Assembly (NCBI RefSeq): GCF_947500405.1
Contig: NZ_CANMRY010000002.1
Coordinates: 372,001-436,000 of the forward strand
Direction: 5' to 3'
Length of the DNA: 64,000 nt
DNA from: an uncultured Maribacter sp.
Lineage (GTDB): Bacteria > Bacteroidota > Bacteroidia > Flavobacteriales > Flavobacteriaceae
Under the pieces are notes generated by a model that saw nothing but the letters and a program-made list of their open reading frames with translations, was not told the DNA's origin and searched no databases. Position 1 is the first letter of the stretch. Each line of letters begins with the position of its first letter. The translations under genes and the position numbers were made by a program. Positions 47,396 through 55,474 of the stretch are shown here, piece by piece.

Positions 47396-47566
47396 ATGGA
47401 GAAATTACTACTATTAAAAGAAATTTATTTTGAAGCTTTCAAAAATTGGGGAAGCCAGTTTTTAAAAAGATATTTTAAAGTGCTTTCTTGGGCATGTGTA
47501 TTTTTAATTGCTATTGCCCTTTATGCATTAATATATAGAATGTCTACTGGATTTGCCTTTGTATAA
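47396..47566 (+). CDS. Small membrane protein, second of two paralogues (DUF6747-like)
   Basis: A 56-residue protein from the ATG at 47396. An in-frame ATG at 47375 would add seven residues, but the shorter start aligns exactly with the paralogue at 46910. It reads MEKLLLLKEIYFEAFKNWGS, has one membrane helix (about 30-48) and ends YALIYRMSTGFAFV. The conserved KEIY-EAFK and R-x-x-TGF-x-F motifs are shared with the first copy. The function is unknown. A bidirectional terminator follows at 47585-47620. Confidence 0.8.
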   Translation: MEKLLLLKEIYFEAFKNWGSQFLKRYFKVLSWACVFLIAIALYALIYRMSTGFAFV

Positions 47567-47584
47567 AAAGTAAAGCTTAAAACC

Positions 47585-47620
47585 AAAAAAGCTCATTAGC
47601 AATCGCTAATGAGCTTTTTT
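47585..47620. terminator. Bidirectional terminator between the small paralogue and the DUF4837 gene
   Basis: A6-GCTCATTAGC pairs perfectly with GCTAATGAGC-T6 around the loop AATC. The two converging transcripts (47396-47566 plus, 47671-48678 minus) can both use it. Confidence 0.92.
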
Positions 47621-47670
47621 GTTTCAAACAAGGCCAAGAATGTGTTTATTAAAACAGTGCCTTAAAAGGT

Positions 47671-48678
47671 CTATTTTTCGCCTTCTTTTACATTAATCTT
47701 AAGTGTTTTTAAGATTGCTTCTAACTGAAACATATAATCTCTCTTTTCTGTTGCTGGTGCAAACGTAAAACCTTCTAATACTAATTTTCTATTGTTTTTA
47801 GTATCATCAATAATATAAGTTATAAAAGGTCCTGCCATAGGATAGTTTTTTATATCCCAAATACCACGCACTTCTATAGCCTTCATTCCGCTTATTTCTG
47901 CAGGGAAAATATTTGGAGAAAAGGCTGGCTCTGTACGCATGTGTGTAATTTTGCCTTCTACATCTGGTCCTGGAATATATTTCTCTCCAATAGAATCTCT
48001 CATACGCACTATATTCTTTACTAAGGTAGAATCTGTTTTAAAACTGTTTGCAGGCACTGCATAGGCTATTACATTTACTGTTCCTTTTGGAATTTGATGG
48101 TCTATCCACACAAAATTATCTACTTCTCTTCCTACCTTATAAATAGAAGGTATGTTTAGACTAATATTAAACTGGTTTTCTAAAGCTTTTTCTTTGTTTA
48201 AAGAGCGTAAAAATCTTTTTTGCGCTTCATCAATTTCTTGCTTTTTAAATGCTGCAATTATTTCGGTAGCTTTTTTGTCTATATTGGCAATTATTTCTTT
48301 ATTGTTATGTCCTTTTATAACACCTATTTTCTGAGGTCTAGCATACATATCTGTTTTTATATGTGCAATATTTAACGTGTCTTTTTGAACATATAATACT
48401 GCTCTTGTATTTCTTAGAGCGCCAGAAAATACACTAGCGGGAACGTTGGTTATATTAAATAAAGGTTCATCCCAAGTAAGGCCAACAACGGGTGCCGCAA
48501 AATGTTCTCTAATTTTGTCTCCTACTTCTCCTTTCCATAAGTCGTTTTCTATAACAACCGTAAGGTTATTTATTGCTCCGATAGACTCTGGTAAATAACT
48601 CTTTTTATTGGTTTCTTTACAGCCAAAAAGCACTGCTACAAAAAGCAGCACAGAAAACACCCTTAATTTCTTTTTCAT
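47671..48678 (-). CDS. DUF4837 family lipoprotein
   Basis: A 335-residue lipoprotein from the ATG at 48678, with signal MKKKLRVFSVLLFVAVLFGC and lipobox LFGC. The upstream ATG at 48705 lies inside the preceding gene and would put charged residues before the signal, so I reject it. The mature part begins with the family's LPESIGAINNLTVVIEN and contains FNITNVPASVFSG. DUF4837 proteins are widespread in Bacteroidota with no known function. The gene follows the lytic transglycosylase by 10 bp, which suggests an envelope role. Confidence 0.9.
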   Translation of the reverse strand: MKKKLRVFSVLLFVAVLFGCKETNKKSYLPESIGAINNLTVVIENDLWKGEVGDKIREHFAAPVVGLTWDEPLFNITNVPASVFSGALRNTRAVLYVQKDTLNIAHIKTDMYARPQKIGVIKGHNNKEIIANIDKKATEIIAAFKKQEIDEAQKRFLRSLNKEKALENQFNISLNIPSIYKVGREVDNFVWIDHQIPKGTVNVIAYAVPANSFKTDSTLVKNIVRMRDSIGEKYIPGPDVEGKITHMRTEPAFSPNIFPAEISGMKAIEVRGIWDIKNYPMAGPFITYIIDDTKNNRKLVLEGFTFAPATEKRDYMFQLEAILKTLKINVKEGEK

Positions 48679-48688
48679 GGTATATTTT

Positions 48689-50332
48689 TTATGATGGACA
48701 AGCACATAATTTAAGCTTTGTTCCTGGTTTTAAGTTCTTACCGCTAATACCGTTCCATTCTCGTAAATTCTCTATACTAATTCCAGGATACTTTTTTGAA
48801 ATAGTCCAGAGGGAGTCTCCACTTTGTACCGTATGCACCTTTGCTTCTGGCGGAATCACCACTTTTTTAGTAGTTTTTGCTACTGTTTTCTTAGAAGTAG
48901 TAGTAGATGGGTTTCTTGTAAAAATAGTAAGCCTTTGTCCTATTCGTAAATTATTACTTCGTAAACCATTCCAGCGTTTAATTTGGCTAACTCCTACTCC
49001 ATACCTACTTGCTATTTTTCCTAAATAATCTCCGCTACGAACTTTGTAACGTATTTGGTCTTGCGCTTTTACTAATTGTGGTAAAGGGCTTTCTTTACTC
49101 TTTAATTCTTTTTCTACATGGGCATATATAGCAGCTTCATTTGCCACAAACTTACCCATAGCAGCAACTGGTAAACGCAATGCATAATTCTTACCATCTA
49201 CATAAGGAATAACGTCTAATTTGTATGACGGATTTAAAAGTTTTAGTTCCTCGACATCAACACCAACTAGTTCCGATATTTGTTTAAAGGTTATTAGGCT
49301 TTTTACATGTATGGTATCTGTGATAAAATAATTACGGTCTACTTCTTTTGCTTTTAAACCATATTCATCTGCATACTCAAACAAATACATGGTTGCTATA
49401 AATGCTGGCACATAACCTGCGGTTTCTCTAGGAAGGTTTCTTCTTATATTCCAGTAATTTTTTTGTCCTCCAGACCTTCTAATTGCTTTATTTACATTCC
49501 CTGGACCAGAATTATAGGCTGCTAATGCTAAATCCCAATCATCAAAAATATCATACAGTCTTCCTAAATATTTACAGGCTGCTTCCGTTGCTTTTATAGG
49601 ATCGCTACGTTCATCTACATAACTACTTACATCTAGGTTATACATTTTACCAGTACCGTACATAAATTGCCACAACCCTGTTGCTCCTACTCTAGACCTT
49701 GCTCTAGGGTTTAATGCAGATTCTACAATAGCCAAATATTTCATTTCTAAAGGAATATCATAATTGTCTAATTGTTGTTCAAAAAGCGGAAAGTAAAATT
49801 GGCTAACCGTTAGCATTCGTTCCATTAAACCTCTTTTTCTGCTTAAAAAAGATTTAATTACGCTTTCTAAAGATGGGTTGTAGGTTATATTAAATGGCGT
49901 TTTTTGGTTTAAACGTTCTAGTCTTACTTTTAAAGAATCGGTGTTAATTTCAGATTCAAAGGTTGTATCCAAATCTAAATTTTCTATTTCGGCATATATA
50001 TCCTCAAACAGAACGTTAGTTTCTAAAAGTTCTTTCATCCACAAACTATCGTACTTTGCAGCATGTTCATGGTCTTTTAAATCGTACTTAGCTGATGTAT
50101 TTTCTTTTACAGTAAGAGTTAACGGATTATCTTTTATAACCGCAGTAGGGTCTGTAATAGCAACAGGTTCTTTTTTTAATAATGGTAACGCCAAGGTATC
50201 TAAAGGAATATCCTTAGACTCAATAATTTTTACTTCGTTTTGTGGCGTAGTATCTTCTTCTTGTGCAAGTAGTGGAAACGCAAAAAGGAATAGCGAAATA
50301 CTATAATGAAAACGCTTTTTTAAAAAATTCAT
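48689..50332 (-). CDS. Membrane-bound lytic transglycosylase (MltD-like) with two LysM domains
   Basis: A 547-residue cell-wall enzyme that cleaves glycan strands with 1,6-anhydro product formation. After a signal peptide (FHYSISLFLFAFPLLAQ) and an acidic linker, the SLT domain spans about 195-330. The catalytic Glu is in AIVESALNPRARSRVGATGL, followed by QFMYGTGKMY and AAYNSGPGNVNKAI. Two LysM repeats end the protein (YKVRSGDYLGKIASRYGV, about 430; VHTVQSGDSLWTISKKYPG, about 497). It ends in CACPS. It shares an operon with the DUF4837 lipoprotein and follows pgk after a hairpin. Confidence 0.93.
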   Translation of the reverse strand: MNFLKKRFHYSISLFLFAFPLLAQEEDTTPQNEVKIIESKDIPLDTLALPLLKKEPVAITDPTAVIKDNPLTLTVKENTSAKYDLKDHEHAAKYDSLWMKELLETNVLFEDIYAEIENLDLDTTFESEINTDSLKVRLERLNQKTPFNITYNPSLESVIKSFLSRKRGLMERMLTVSQFYFPLFEQQLDNYDIPLEMKYLAIVESALNPRARSRVGATGLWQFMYGTGKMYNLDVSSYVDERSDPIKATEAACKYLGRLYDIFDDWDLALAAYNSGPGNVNKAIRRSGGQKNYWNIRRNLPRETAGYVPAFIATMYLFEYADEYGLKAKEVDRNYFITDTIHVKSLITFKQISELVGVDVEELKLLNPSYKLDVIPYVDGKNYALRLPVAAMGKFVANEAAIYAHVEKELKSKESPLPQLVKAQDQIRYKVRSGDYLGKIASRYGVGVSQIKRWNGLRSNNLRIGQRLTIFTRNPSTTTSKKTVAKTTKKVVIPPEAKVHTVQSGDSLWTISKKYPGISIENLREWNGISGKNLKPGTKLKLCACPS

Positions 50333-50360
50333 AGTACGTTATTTAATTTCGGGACTAACG

Positions 50361-50416
50361 AAAATCGCACATTTTTCTGGGAGAATAAAATTTTCTCTCT
50401 TAAAATGTGCGATTTT
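50361..50416 (-). terminator. Long-stem terminator-like hairpin after pgk
   Basis: A 15-bp perfect inverted repeat (AAAATCGCACATTTT at 50361-50375 with AAAATGTGCGATTTT at 50402-50416) encloses a smaller GAGAATAAAATTTTCTC hairpin. On the minus strand the stem ends in a T-rich stretch after pgk. Confidence 0.65.
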
Positions 50417-50448
50417 TAATTTATTACCGTTTGTCGATAACGTACCTA

Positions 50449-51639
50449 CTATGCTAATATAGCAGCAATTCCTGGTAACGTTTTTCCTTCTAAACTCTCT
50501 AACATTGCGCCTCCGCCTGTAGATACATAGCTTACTTTATCTTGGAAGCCAAATTGTTTTACTGCAGCAACAGAATCACCACCACCAACAAGAGAAAAAG
50601 CTCCATTTTGTGTAGACTCATCAATATAATTTCCTAATGCAATAGTTCCTTTGGCAAAAGACTCCATTTCAAAAACACCTATTGGACCATTCCAAAGAAT
50701 AGTTTTAGACTTTAAAATAACCTCTTTAAAGTTTTCTAATGTTTTAGGACCTGCATCTAAACCTTGCCATCCGTCAGGAATTTCGTTTACATCTACCACT
50801 TGTGTATTGGCTTCATTACTAAAATCATCTGCAGCTAATACATCTACAGGAATATGTATTTCTACTCCTTTTTCTTTTGCTTGCTTAAGAATTTCTAAAG
50901 CTAATTCCATTTTATCATCCTCACAAATAGAATCTCCTACTTTACCTCCTTGTGCTTTTACAAAAGTATAGGTCATTCCACCACCAACAATAAGGTGGTC
51001 TACCTTATCCAATATGTTTTCTATAATTGTTATTTTAGAAGAAACTTTGGCTCCTCCTAAAATTGCTAAAACTGGTTTTTCTCCTGTTTGCATAACTTTT
51101 TCTATAGACTCTATTTCTTTAGCAAGTAAAAGTCCAAAACATTTATTTTCTGGAAAAAACTGAGCAACAACAGTTGTAGAAGCATGTGCTCTATGTGCTG
51201 TTCCAAAAGCATCGTTAATATAAATGTCTCCTAATTTAGAAAGTTGTTCAGCAAAAGCAACATCTCCATTAGTTTCTTCACTATAAAAACGTAAGTTTTC
51301 TAACAATAAAATTTCTCCGCTTTTTAATTCTGCAACTGCTTTTTCTGCAGCTTCCCCAACGCAGTCCTCTACAAATTTTACAGCAACACCTAAAATTTCA
51401 GAAACTTTATCACAAATATGCTTTAAAGACATATCGGCATTACGTGATCCTTTTGGTCTTCCTAAGTGACTCATAAGAACAGCGCTACCACCATCTTCTA
51501 AAACTTTAATAATTGTAGGTTTTGCAGCTTCTATCCTTGTTGCATCCGCCACATTAAAATCTTCATCTAAAGGCACATTAAAATCTACACGTATTAGTGC
51601 TTTTTTGTTTTCAAAATTAAAATCGTTAATTACTTTCAT
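50449..51639 (-). CDS. pgk: Phosphoglycerate kinase
   Basis: A glycolytic enzyme that makes ATP from 1,3-bisphosphoglycerate. The 396-residue protein carries [23 protein letters not shown], the hinge region [14 protein letters not shown], and the C-terminal nucleotide-binding [15 protein letters not shown]. Length and motifs are normal. It is divergent from the DNA polymerase delta' gene (174 bp apart) and followed by a long hairpin. Confidence 0.98.
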   Translation of the reverse strand: MKVINDFNFENKKALIRVDFNVPLDEDFNVADATRIEAAKPTIIKVLEDGGSAVLMSHLGRPKGSRNADMSLKHICDKVSEILGVAVKFVEDCVGEAAEKAVAELKSGEILLLENLRFYSEETNGDVAFAEQLSKLGDIYINDAFGTAHRAHASTTVVAQFFPENKCFGLLLAKEIESIEKVMQTGEKPVLAILGGAKVSSKITIIENILDKVDHLIVGGGMTYTFVKAQGGKVGDSICEDDKMELALEILKQAKEKGVEIHIPVDVLAADDFSNEANTQVVDVNEIPDGWQGLDAGPKTLENFKEVILKSKTILWNGPIGVFEMESFAKGTIALGNYIDESTQNGAFSLVGGGDSVAAVKQFGFQDKVSYVSTGGGAMLESLEGKTLPGIAAILA

Positions 51640-51800
51640 CTATTGCTGTGTGTTTGTTTTTAATTCGGTTTAACTTATCATTAAACACTTCTAAATATGC
51701 TTTCTTGAATGGTAAAGGTAAAGATTTCTGGCCTTTAGCTAAAGTATAAGGCTTAATAAATCTACTATAACGTTATAATTAAAGAATAGACCAAAAAAGC

Positions 51801-51808
51801 TATCTTTG
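51801..51808 (+). promoter_or_regulatory. Candidate -7 box (TATCTTTG) for the delta' gene
   Basis: TATCTTTG matches TAnnTTTG. Its last base is only 5 bp before the ATG at 51814, so the mRNA would be leaderless or nearly so. Confidence 0.4.
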
Positions 51809-51813
51809 AGCTT

Positions 51814-52965
51814 ATGTTATTTAGTCAAATTTTAGGGCTTTCCCATATTAAAAAACATTTAGCAACAAGTGCCGATGCTGGTAGAATACCACATGCGCAA
51901 CTATTTGTAGGGCCGGAAGGGTGTGGTTTACTGCCTATGGCATTAGCCTATGCCCAATATATTATTTGTGGAAACACCAATGAAGAAAATAATGGAGCCA
52001 ATAGTTCCTGCAATACAAAGTTCGATTCTTATGCGCATCCAGATATGCATTTTGTTTTTCCGGTTGCTAACTCAGACAAAGTAAAAAGCCATGCGGTAAG
52101 TAACCATTATATGCAAGAGTGGCGACAATTTATAACCGAACAACCTTATGGTAATTTATTTGATTGGTATAGATTAATTGATATTGAAAAAAAACAGGGA
52201 CAAATTGGGGTTGATGAAGCACTAGATGTTGTTAAAAAATTAGCCTTAAAATCTTACGAAGGTGGTTATAAGGTGATGCTTATTTGGATGGCCGAAAAAA
52301 TGAATGTTTCTGCAGCCAATAAACTTTTAAAACTTATTGAGGAACCACCTAATAAAACGGTTTTTCTTTTACTTGCTGAGGATGAAGAGCAAATACTACA
52401 AACTATAAAATCTAGATGCCAAATACTACATTTTCCTCCGCTTGCAGAAGATGCTATTGCCAATGCCCTTATTGAAAAAGGAGCAAATAGAGAAGAAGCA
52501 TTACGTCTTGCTCATGAAGCCGATGGTAATTTTAATAAAGCGTTAGATTTATTAAATAAAGATTCTGAAGATTTAGTTTTTGAAAAATGGTTTGTACAAT
52601 GGGTACGTAGTGCTTTTAAAGCTAAAGGAAATAAAGCTGCTATCCATGATTTAATTTTGTGGAGCGAAGAGGTTGCTAAAACTGGTAGAGAAACACAAAA
52701 AAAGTTTTTACTCTACTGCATGGCAGTAATGCGCCAAGCTATGCTTATTAACTTTAATGCCGAAGAGCTTGCTTATATGCATATAGAATCCGAGGGGTTT
52801 CAGCTTAAAAAGTTTGCGCCCTTTATACATGAAAATAATATTGTAAATATTGTAAAAGAATTAGAAACTGCTATTTACCATATAGAACGTAACGGCAATT
52901 CTAAACTAATATTAACAGACCTTTCTATACGATTAACCAGACTACTACACGCAAAAGCAGCCTAA
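51814..52965 (+). CDS. holB: DNA polymerase III delta' subunit (clamp-loader ATPase-like)
   Basis: A 383-residue AAA+ clamp-loader subunit. LGLSHIKKHLATSADAGRIP and HAQLFVGPEGCGLLPMA show the usual delta' start, with a degenerate Walker A lacking the Lys-Ser/Thr. The zinc segment is also reduced (CNTKFDSYAHPDMHFVFP). MAEKMNVSAANKLLKLIEEPP and ILQTIKSRCQILHFPPL are the sensor-type motifs shared with DnaX. It is therefore a structural, non-ATP-hydrolysing subunit, as in E. coli HolB. It is 13 bp upstream of the DoxX gene. Confidence 0.9.
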   Translation: MLFSQILGLSHIKKHLATSADAGRIPHAQLFVGPEGCGLLPMALAYAQYIICGNTNEENNGANSSCNTKFDSYAHPDMHFVFPVANSDKVKSHAVSNHYMQEWRQFITEQPYGNLFDWYRLIDIEKKQGQIGVDEALDVVKKLALKSYEGGYKVMLIWMAEKMNVSAANKLLKLIEEPPNKTVFLLLAEDEEQILQTIKSRCQILHFPPLAEDAIANALIEKGANREEALRLAHEADGNFNKALDLLNKDSEDLVFEKWFVQWVRSAFKAKGNKAAIHDLILWSEEVAKTGRETQKKFLLYCMAVMRQAMLINFNAEELAYMHIESEGFQLKKFAPFIHENNIVNIVKELETAIYHIERNGNSKLILTDLSIRLTRLLHAKAA

Positions 52966-52978
52966 CTAAACTATAACT

Positions 52979-53377
52979 ATGGAACCATTACTTACCAACG
53001 CTACCGAAATTCTTATTCTTCTATTTTTAATCATTACTTTTTTACAAAGTGGATACGATAAAATTGCCGATTGGAGTGGTAACGTTTCTTGGTTAAAAGG
53101 GCACTTTGCAGAAACGCCTCTTAAAAATATAGTTCCTGCAATGGTTGCAATAATTTTAATTACAGAAATTATTGCTGGTGTTTTGTGTATTCTTGGCATA
53201 TACCAATTATGTAGTGATGGAGTTTCCATCATGGCTATGTATGGAGCTATATTATCTTGTCTAGTGCTCTTAATGCTTCTTTTTGGACAACGTGTTGCCA
53301 AAGATTATGATGGCGCAAGAACTATAGCTATTTACTTTATGCCAGCCATATTCTTGGTGTTTTTGTTGCAGGGATAA
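52979..53377 (+). CDS. DoxX family membrane protein
   Basis: A 132-residue protein with four predicted membrane helices (about 9-24, 46-70, 74-98, 107-130), a KIADWSGNVSWLKGHF segment between the first two, and an RVAKDYDGARTI loop, as in DoxX-type quinone- or thiol-linked membrane proteins. Its exact function is unknown. It follows the delta' gene on the same strand and converges on dinD with only 9 bp between the stops. Confidence 0.75.
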   Translation: MEPLLTNATEILILLFLIITFLQSGYDKIADWSGNVSWLKGHFAETPLKNIVPAMVAIILITEIIAGVLCILGIYQLCSDGVSIMAMYGAILSCLVLLMLLFGQRVAKDYDGARTIAIYFMPAIFLVFLLQG

Positions 53378-53386
53378 TTTAAAAAG

Positions 53387-54223
53387 TTATTTTAATTTTT
53401 TTGGATTTTTAATACTCTTCTTCTCATCACTTTTTAAGCGTCTATCAATCTTACTAATATCCTCTTCTGGTGCTAAATTTTCAGGTTTAATACCTCTTGA
53501 GATTAAAGTACTTCTTACAGATTTATTATTGGTAGTATGCTCCTTAGAAATTTGCCCTTCTGTCTTCATGCTTTTTTCTTTAGCATTAAATATGGTAATC
53601 TCCGTGGCAAAATCTTTAGCCTTTAAAAGTATTGTAGGCATAAAGTCTGCCAAAGGCTTATTTTTTATACCCCACCTATCTTTCATCTGTTGGGTTGTTT
53701 TTCCAAACAATGCAGCATCTCCTTTACTTCTTATTAATGCAAAATTTTTATTCCCCCCTGTTTGTTCAAATATTACTTGAGATAATTCTTTTTCAGTAGA
53801 TTTTAATTTTTCTCTAGCCTGTACTCTCTCATGCTCAAGAATTTTCTTTTCTATAAGCTCTGCTTTTCTTGTTTGAATAGCAAAATAACGTTGGGCAAAA
53901 GCAATAGTTTCTTTTCTAGGGTCACCATTTTGAGCTATTAGATAACAAGCATATCTTGTTAACATAATATCTTGAATTTCTTTCTCCGCTCCTGAACCTA
54001 TTGTAACCATTTTGTTGACGTCAACAAAATGGTCATCTATATGCTCTCCCGAAACCTCACAAGCTGTTTTTCCCTTATTTATGGTTAGATTAAAATTTCT
54101 CCATTCTTTATAACTTAAAAGGTGCTGTAAATCTCTTGCCATCCAAAATTCTACACCATCAGACGTGGTTCTTGCTTGGGATTCAAAATTTTCAGTAAGA
54201 CTGTATATTATTGATGTTTTCAT
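53387..54223 (-). CDS. dinD: DNA damage-inducible protein D (DinD), BRO-N domain
   Basis: A 278-residue homologue of E. coli DinD, which is SOS-induced and inhibits RecA-mediated strand exchange. The BRO-N-type first domain (residues about 15-115) includes GVEFWMARDLQHLLSYKEW, EHIDDHFVDVNKMVTIGSGA and LTRYACYLIAQNGDPRK. The second half has YFAIQTRKAELIE and a lysine-rich end. In the family it is damage-regulated, but I see no clear LexA site here. Its start lies 5 bp after the T tract of a strong terminator, so expression may depend on read-through. It is an accessory gene placed between core genes. Confidence 0.9.
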   Translation of the reverse strand: MKTSIIYSLTENFESQARTTSDGVEFWMARDLQHLLSYKEWRNFNLTINKGKTACEVSGEHIDDHFVDVNKMVTIGSGAEKEIQDIMLTRYACYLIAQNGDPRKETIAFAQRYFAIQTRKAELIEKKILEHERVQAREKLKSTEKELSQVIFEQTGGNKNFALIRSKGDAALFGKTTQQMKDRWGIKNKPLADFMPTILLKAKDFATEITIFNAKEKSMKTEGQISKEHTTNNKSVRSTLISRGIKPENLAPEEDISKIDRRLKSDEKKSIKNPKKLK

Positions 54224-54228
54224 ATTCT

Positions 54229-54264
54229 AAAAAAAACCCGAGTGACATGATTGTCTGCTCGGGT
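54229..54264 (-). terminator. Strong terminator directly in front of dinD
   Basis: On the minus strand a stem with the GC-rich core ACCCGAG/CTCGGGT and an inner GAC/GTC pairing is followed by eight T residues, ending 5 bp before the dinD ATG at 54223. Confidence 0.85.
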
Positions 54265-54400
54265 CTATTAAATTAAGTTAAATCTTATGAGGGAGACCAA
54301 GCGATATGGTATACAACTCATTTAAGCATCATAAAAATTCTTTAACTCGTATGACCACGCTGTTACCCTATATTTATTAATCTCCTTTCCTCTTAAGTGG
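54229..54400 (-). ncRNA. Candidate small RNA or attenuator leader of dinD
   Basis: A stretch of about 170 nt on the minus strand runs from just after a perfect -7 box (54406-54413) to the terminator at 54229-54264. It has no open frame longer than a few codons. It includes a GGAGATTAAT segment and several short pairings. It could be an independent small RNA, or the 5' leader of dinD regulated by termination. No known RNA family (tmRNA, SRP RNA, RNase P, 6S) was recognised. Confidence 0.45.
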
Positions 54401-54405
54401 TATTT

Positions 54406-54413
54406 CAAATGTA
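54406..54413 (-). promoter_or_regulatory. Candidate -7 box (TACATTTG) for the dinD leader/small RNA
   Basis: TACATTTG on the minus strand is a perfect TAnnTTTG match. The predicted transcript start is about 54400. A -33 TTG at the ideal distance was not found. Confidence 0.4.
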
Positions 54414-54449
54414 AGAAATTTGAATTAATTTTTACGACATAACTTACAA

Positions 54450-54587
54450 TCAGAAAATGATAAAAATACTCGGAACGACCGTGACACTCGAGCTACGGAG
54501 TATTATATTATAGAGCATTTTCTTATTTACCCAACGACGAGCAAAACAATAATTTCCCATTAATAAATCCTTAAATAAAAATTTCAT
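54450..54587 (-). pseudogene. Truncated third copy of the putative immunity gene
   Basis: From the ATG at 54587 the first 29 codons (MKFLFKDLLMGNYCFARRWV, then NKKMLYNII) are nearly identical to the starts of the genes at 54632-55045 and 55042-55458, including at the DNA level over about 80 bp. Similarity stops near 54506 and the frame ends after 45 codons at a TGA at 54450 with unrelated sequence, so all three membrane helices are lost. It is best read as a remnant of a third tandem copy, cut where the dinD-leader segment begins. Confidence 0.75.
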
Positions 54588-54631
54588 AACTGATTATATC
54601 TAGATAAATAAATTTTACTTAAAAAAACTAT

Positions 54632-55045
54632 TTATCTATTAGTATAATTCGCATAATACTTTGTTCCTAAATAAAAGAAAATTATTAAGCCAGTCCAAAA
54701 GAAAATAAAAGCAAATATCCTTTTACTCCTTTTTTGCCCTTTACTTAAACTTTTATACTCCTTTTCTAAACCCCACTGATAAATAGCTTTTTTTGCATAG
54801 TATTCTACAGGGTAAGAAAAGCCTAAGCCAACAACACCTATAAATATAAAAATTGGTAACTTACTTTCAAATTTATACGATAATAAACCTATAAATGTAA
54901 AGTACAAACCTGCTACTACAAAAACAAAAGGTGAAATAAATGTAAGAAGTGTTGCTGGAATAATGTTATAACGCATTTTCCTATTTACCCAACGACGAGC
55001 AAAACAGTAATTTCCCATTAATAAACCCTTAAATAAAAATTTCAT
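54632..55045 (-). CDS. Three-helix membrane protein, candidate immunity protein (copy A)
   Basis: A 137-residue protein with no family I can name. It begins MKFLFKGLLMGNYCFARRWV and has three predicted membrane helices (about 31-54, 62-80, 108-130) with a conserved soluble stretch YYAKKAIYQWGLEKEYKSLS between the second and third. Copy B shares this plan and the N-terminal and middle stretches almost exactly, while the membrane helices differ. It overlaps copy B by 4 bp (ATGA). Tandem diverged membrane proteins downstream of a hydrophobic-hairpin protein are typical of immunity to pore-forming toxins; that role is inference. Confidence 0.65.
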   Translation of the reverse strand: MKFLFKGLLMGNYCFARRWVNRKMRYNIIPATLLTFISPFVFVVAGLYFTFIGLLSYKFESKLPIFIFIGVVGLGFSYPVEYYAKKAIYQWGLEKEYKSLSKGQKRSKRIFAFIFFWTGLIIFFYLGTKYYANYTNR

Positions 55046-55458
55046 ACGTTTATTAAATATCCCTCTACATATTTAATTGTTAGATAAAAGAAAATGGCAA
55101 AACCAAACCAAAAAAAGCAAAAAGCAAAAAGCATTTTAATAGTTTTTTGTCCTTTACTTAAACTTTTATACTCCTTTTCTAAACCCCACTGATAAATAGC
55201 TTTTTTTGCATAATATTCTGTAGGATAAGAAACTCCTAACATAACTATTACCAAAAAAATAAAAATTGGTAAATAACTTTCAAATTTAAAAGTTAGCTTA
55301 TCTAAAATAATTGCATAAATACCAGCTGAAATAAATGCAAAAGGTGAAGTGAAAATATGAACTGTAGCAGGTATAATCTGATAGGGCATCTTTTTATTTA
55401 CCCAGCGACGTGCAAAACAGTAATTTCCCATTAATAAACCCTTAAATAAAAATTTCAT
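55042..55458 (-). CDS. Three-helix membrane protein, candidate immunity protein (copy B)
   Basis: A 138-residue protein from the ATG at 55458. An ATG directly before it at 55461 is also possible, but the copies align from the second. The N-terminus MKFLFKGLLMGNYCFARRWV and the middle YYAKKAIYQWGLEKEYKSLS are identical to copy A. The three helices (about 30-53, 62-80, 106-128) are diverged. It lies 16 bp downstream of the putative toxin gene and overlaps copy A by 4 bp, so all three genes are one transcript. No known family recognised. Confidence 0.65.
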   Translation of the reverse strand: MKFLFKGLLMGNYCFARRWVNKKMPYQIIPATVHIFTSPFAFISAGIYAIILDKLTFKFESYLPIFIFLVIVMLGVSYPTEYYAKKAIYQWGLEKEYKSLSKGQKTIKMLFAFCFFWFGFAIFFYLTIKYVEGYLINV

Positions 55459-55474
55459 CATTCTACTACCTAAA

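Noticed and set aside
48679..48705. Upstream ATG of the DUF4837 lipoprotein
   Set aside because: It overlaps the lytic transglycosylase stop and disrupts the lipoprotein signal.
54224..54400. Known RNA family (tmRNA, SRP RNA, RNase P, 6S) for the dinD leader region
   Set aside because: None of the conserved sequence motifs I know for these RNAs is present, so I leave the RNA unassigned.
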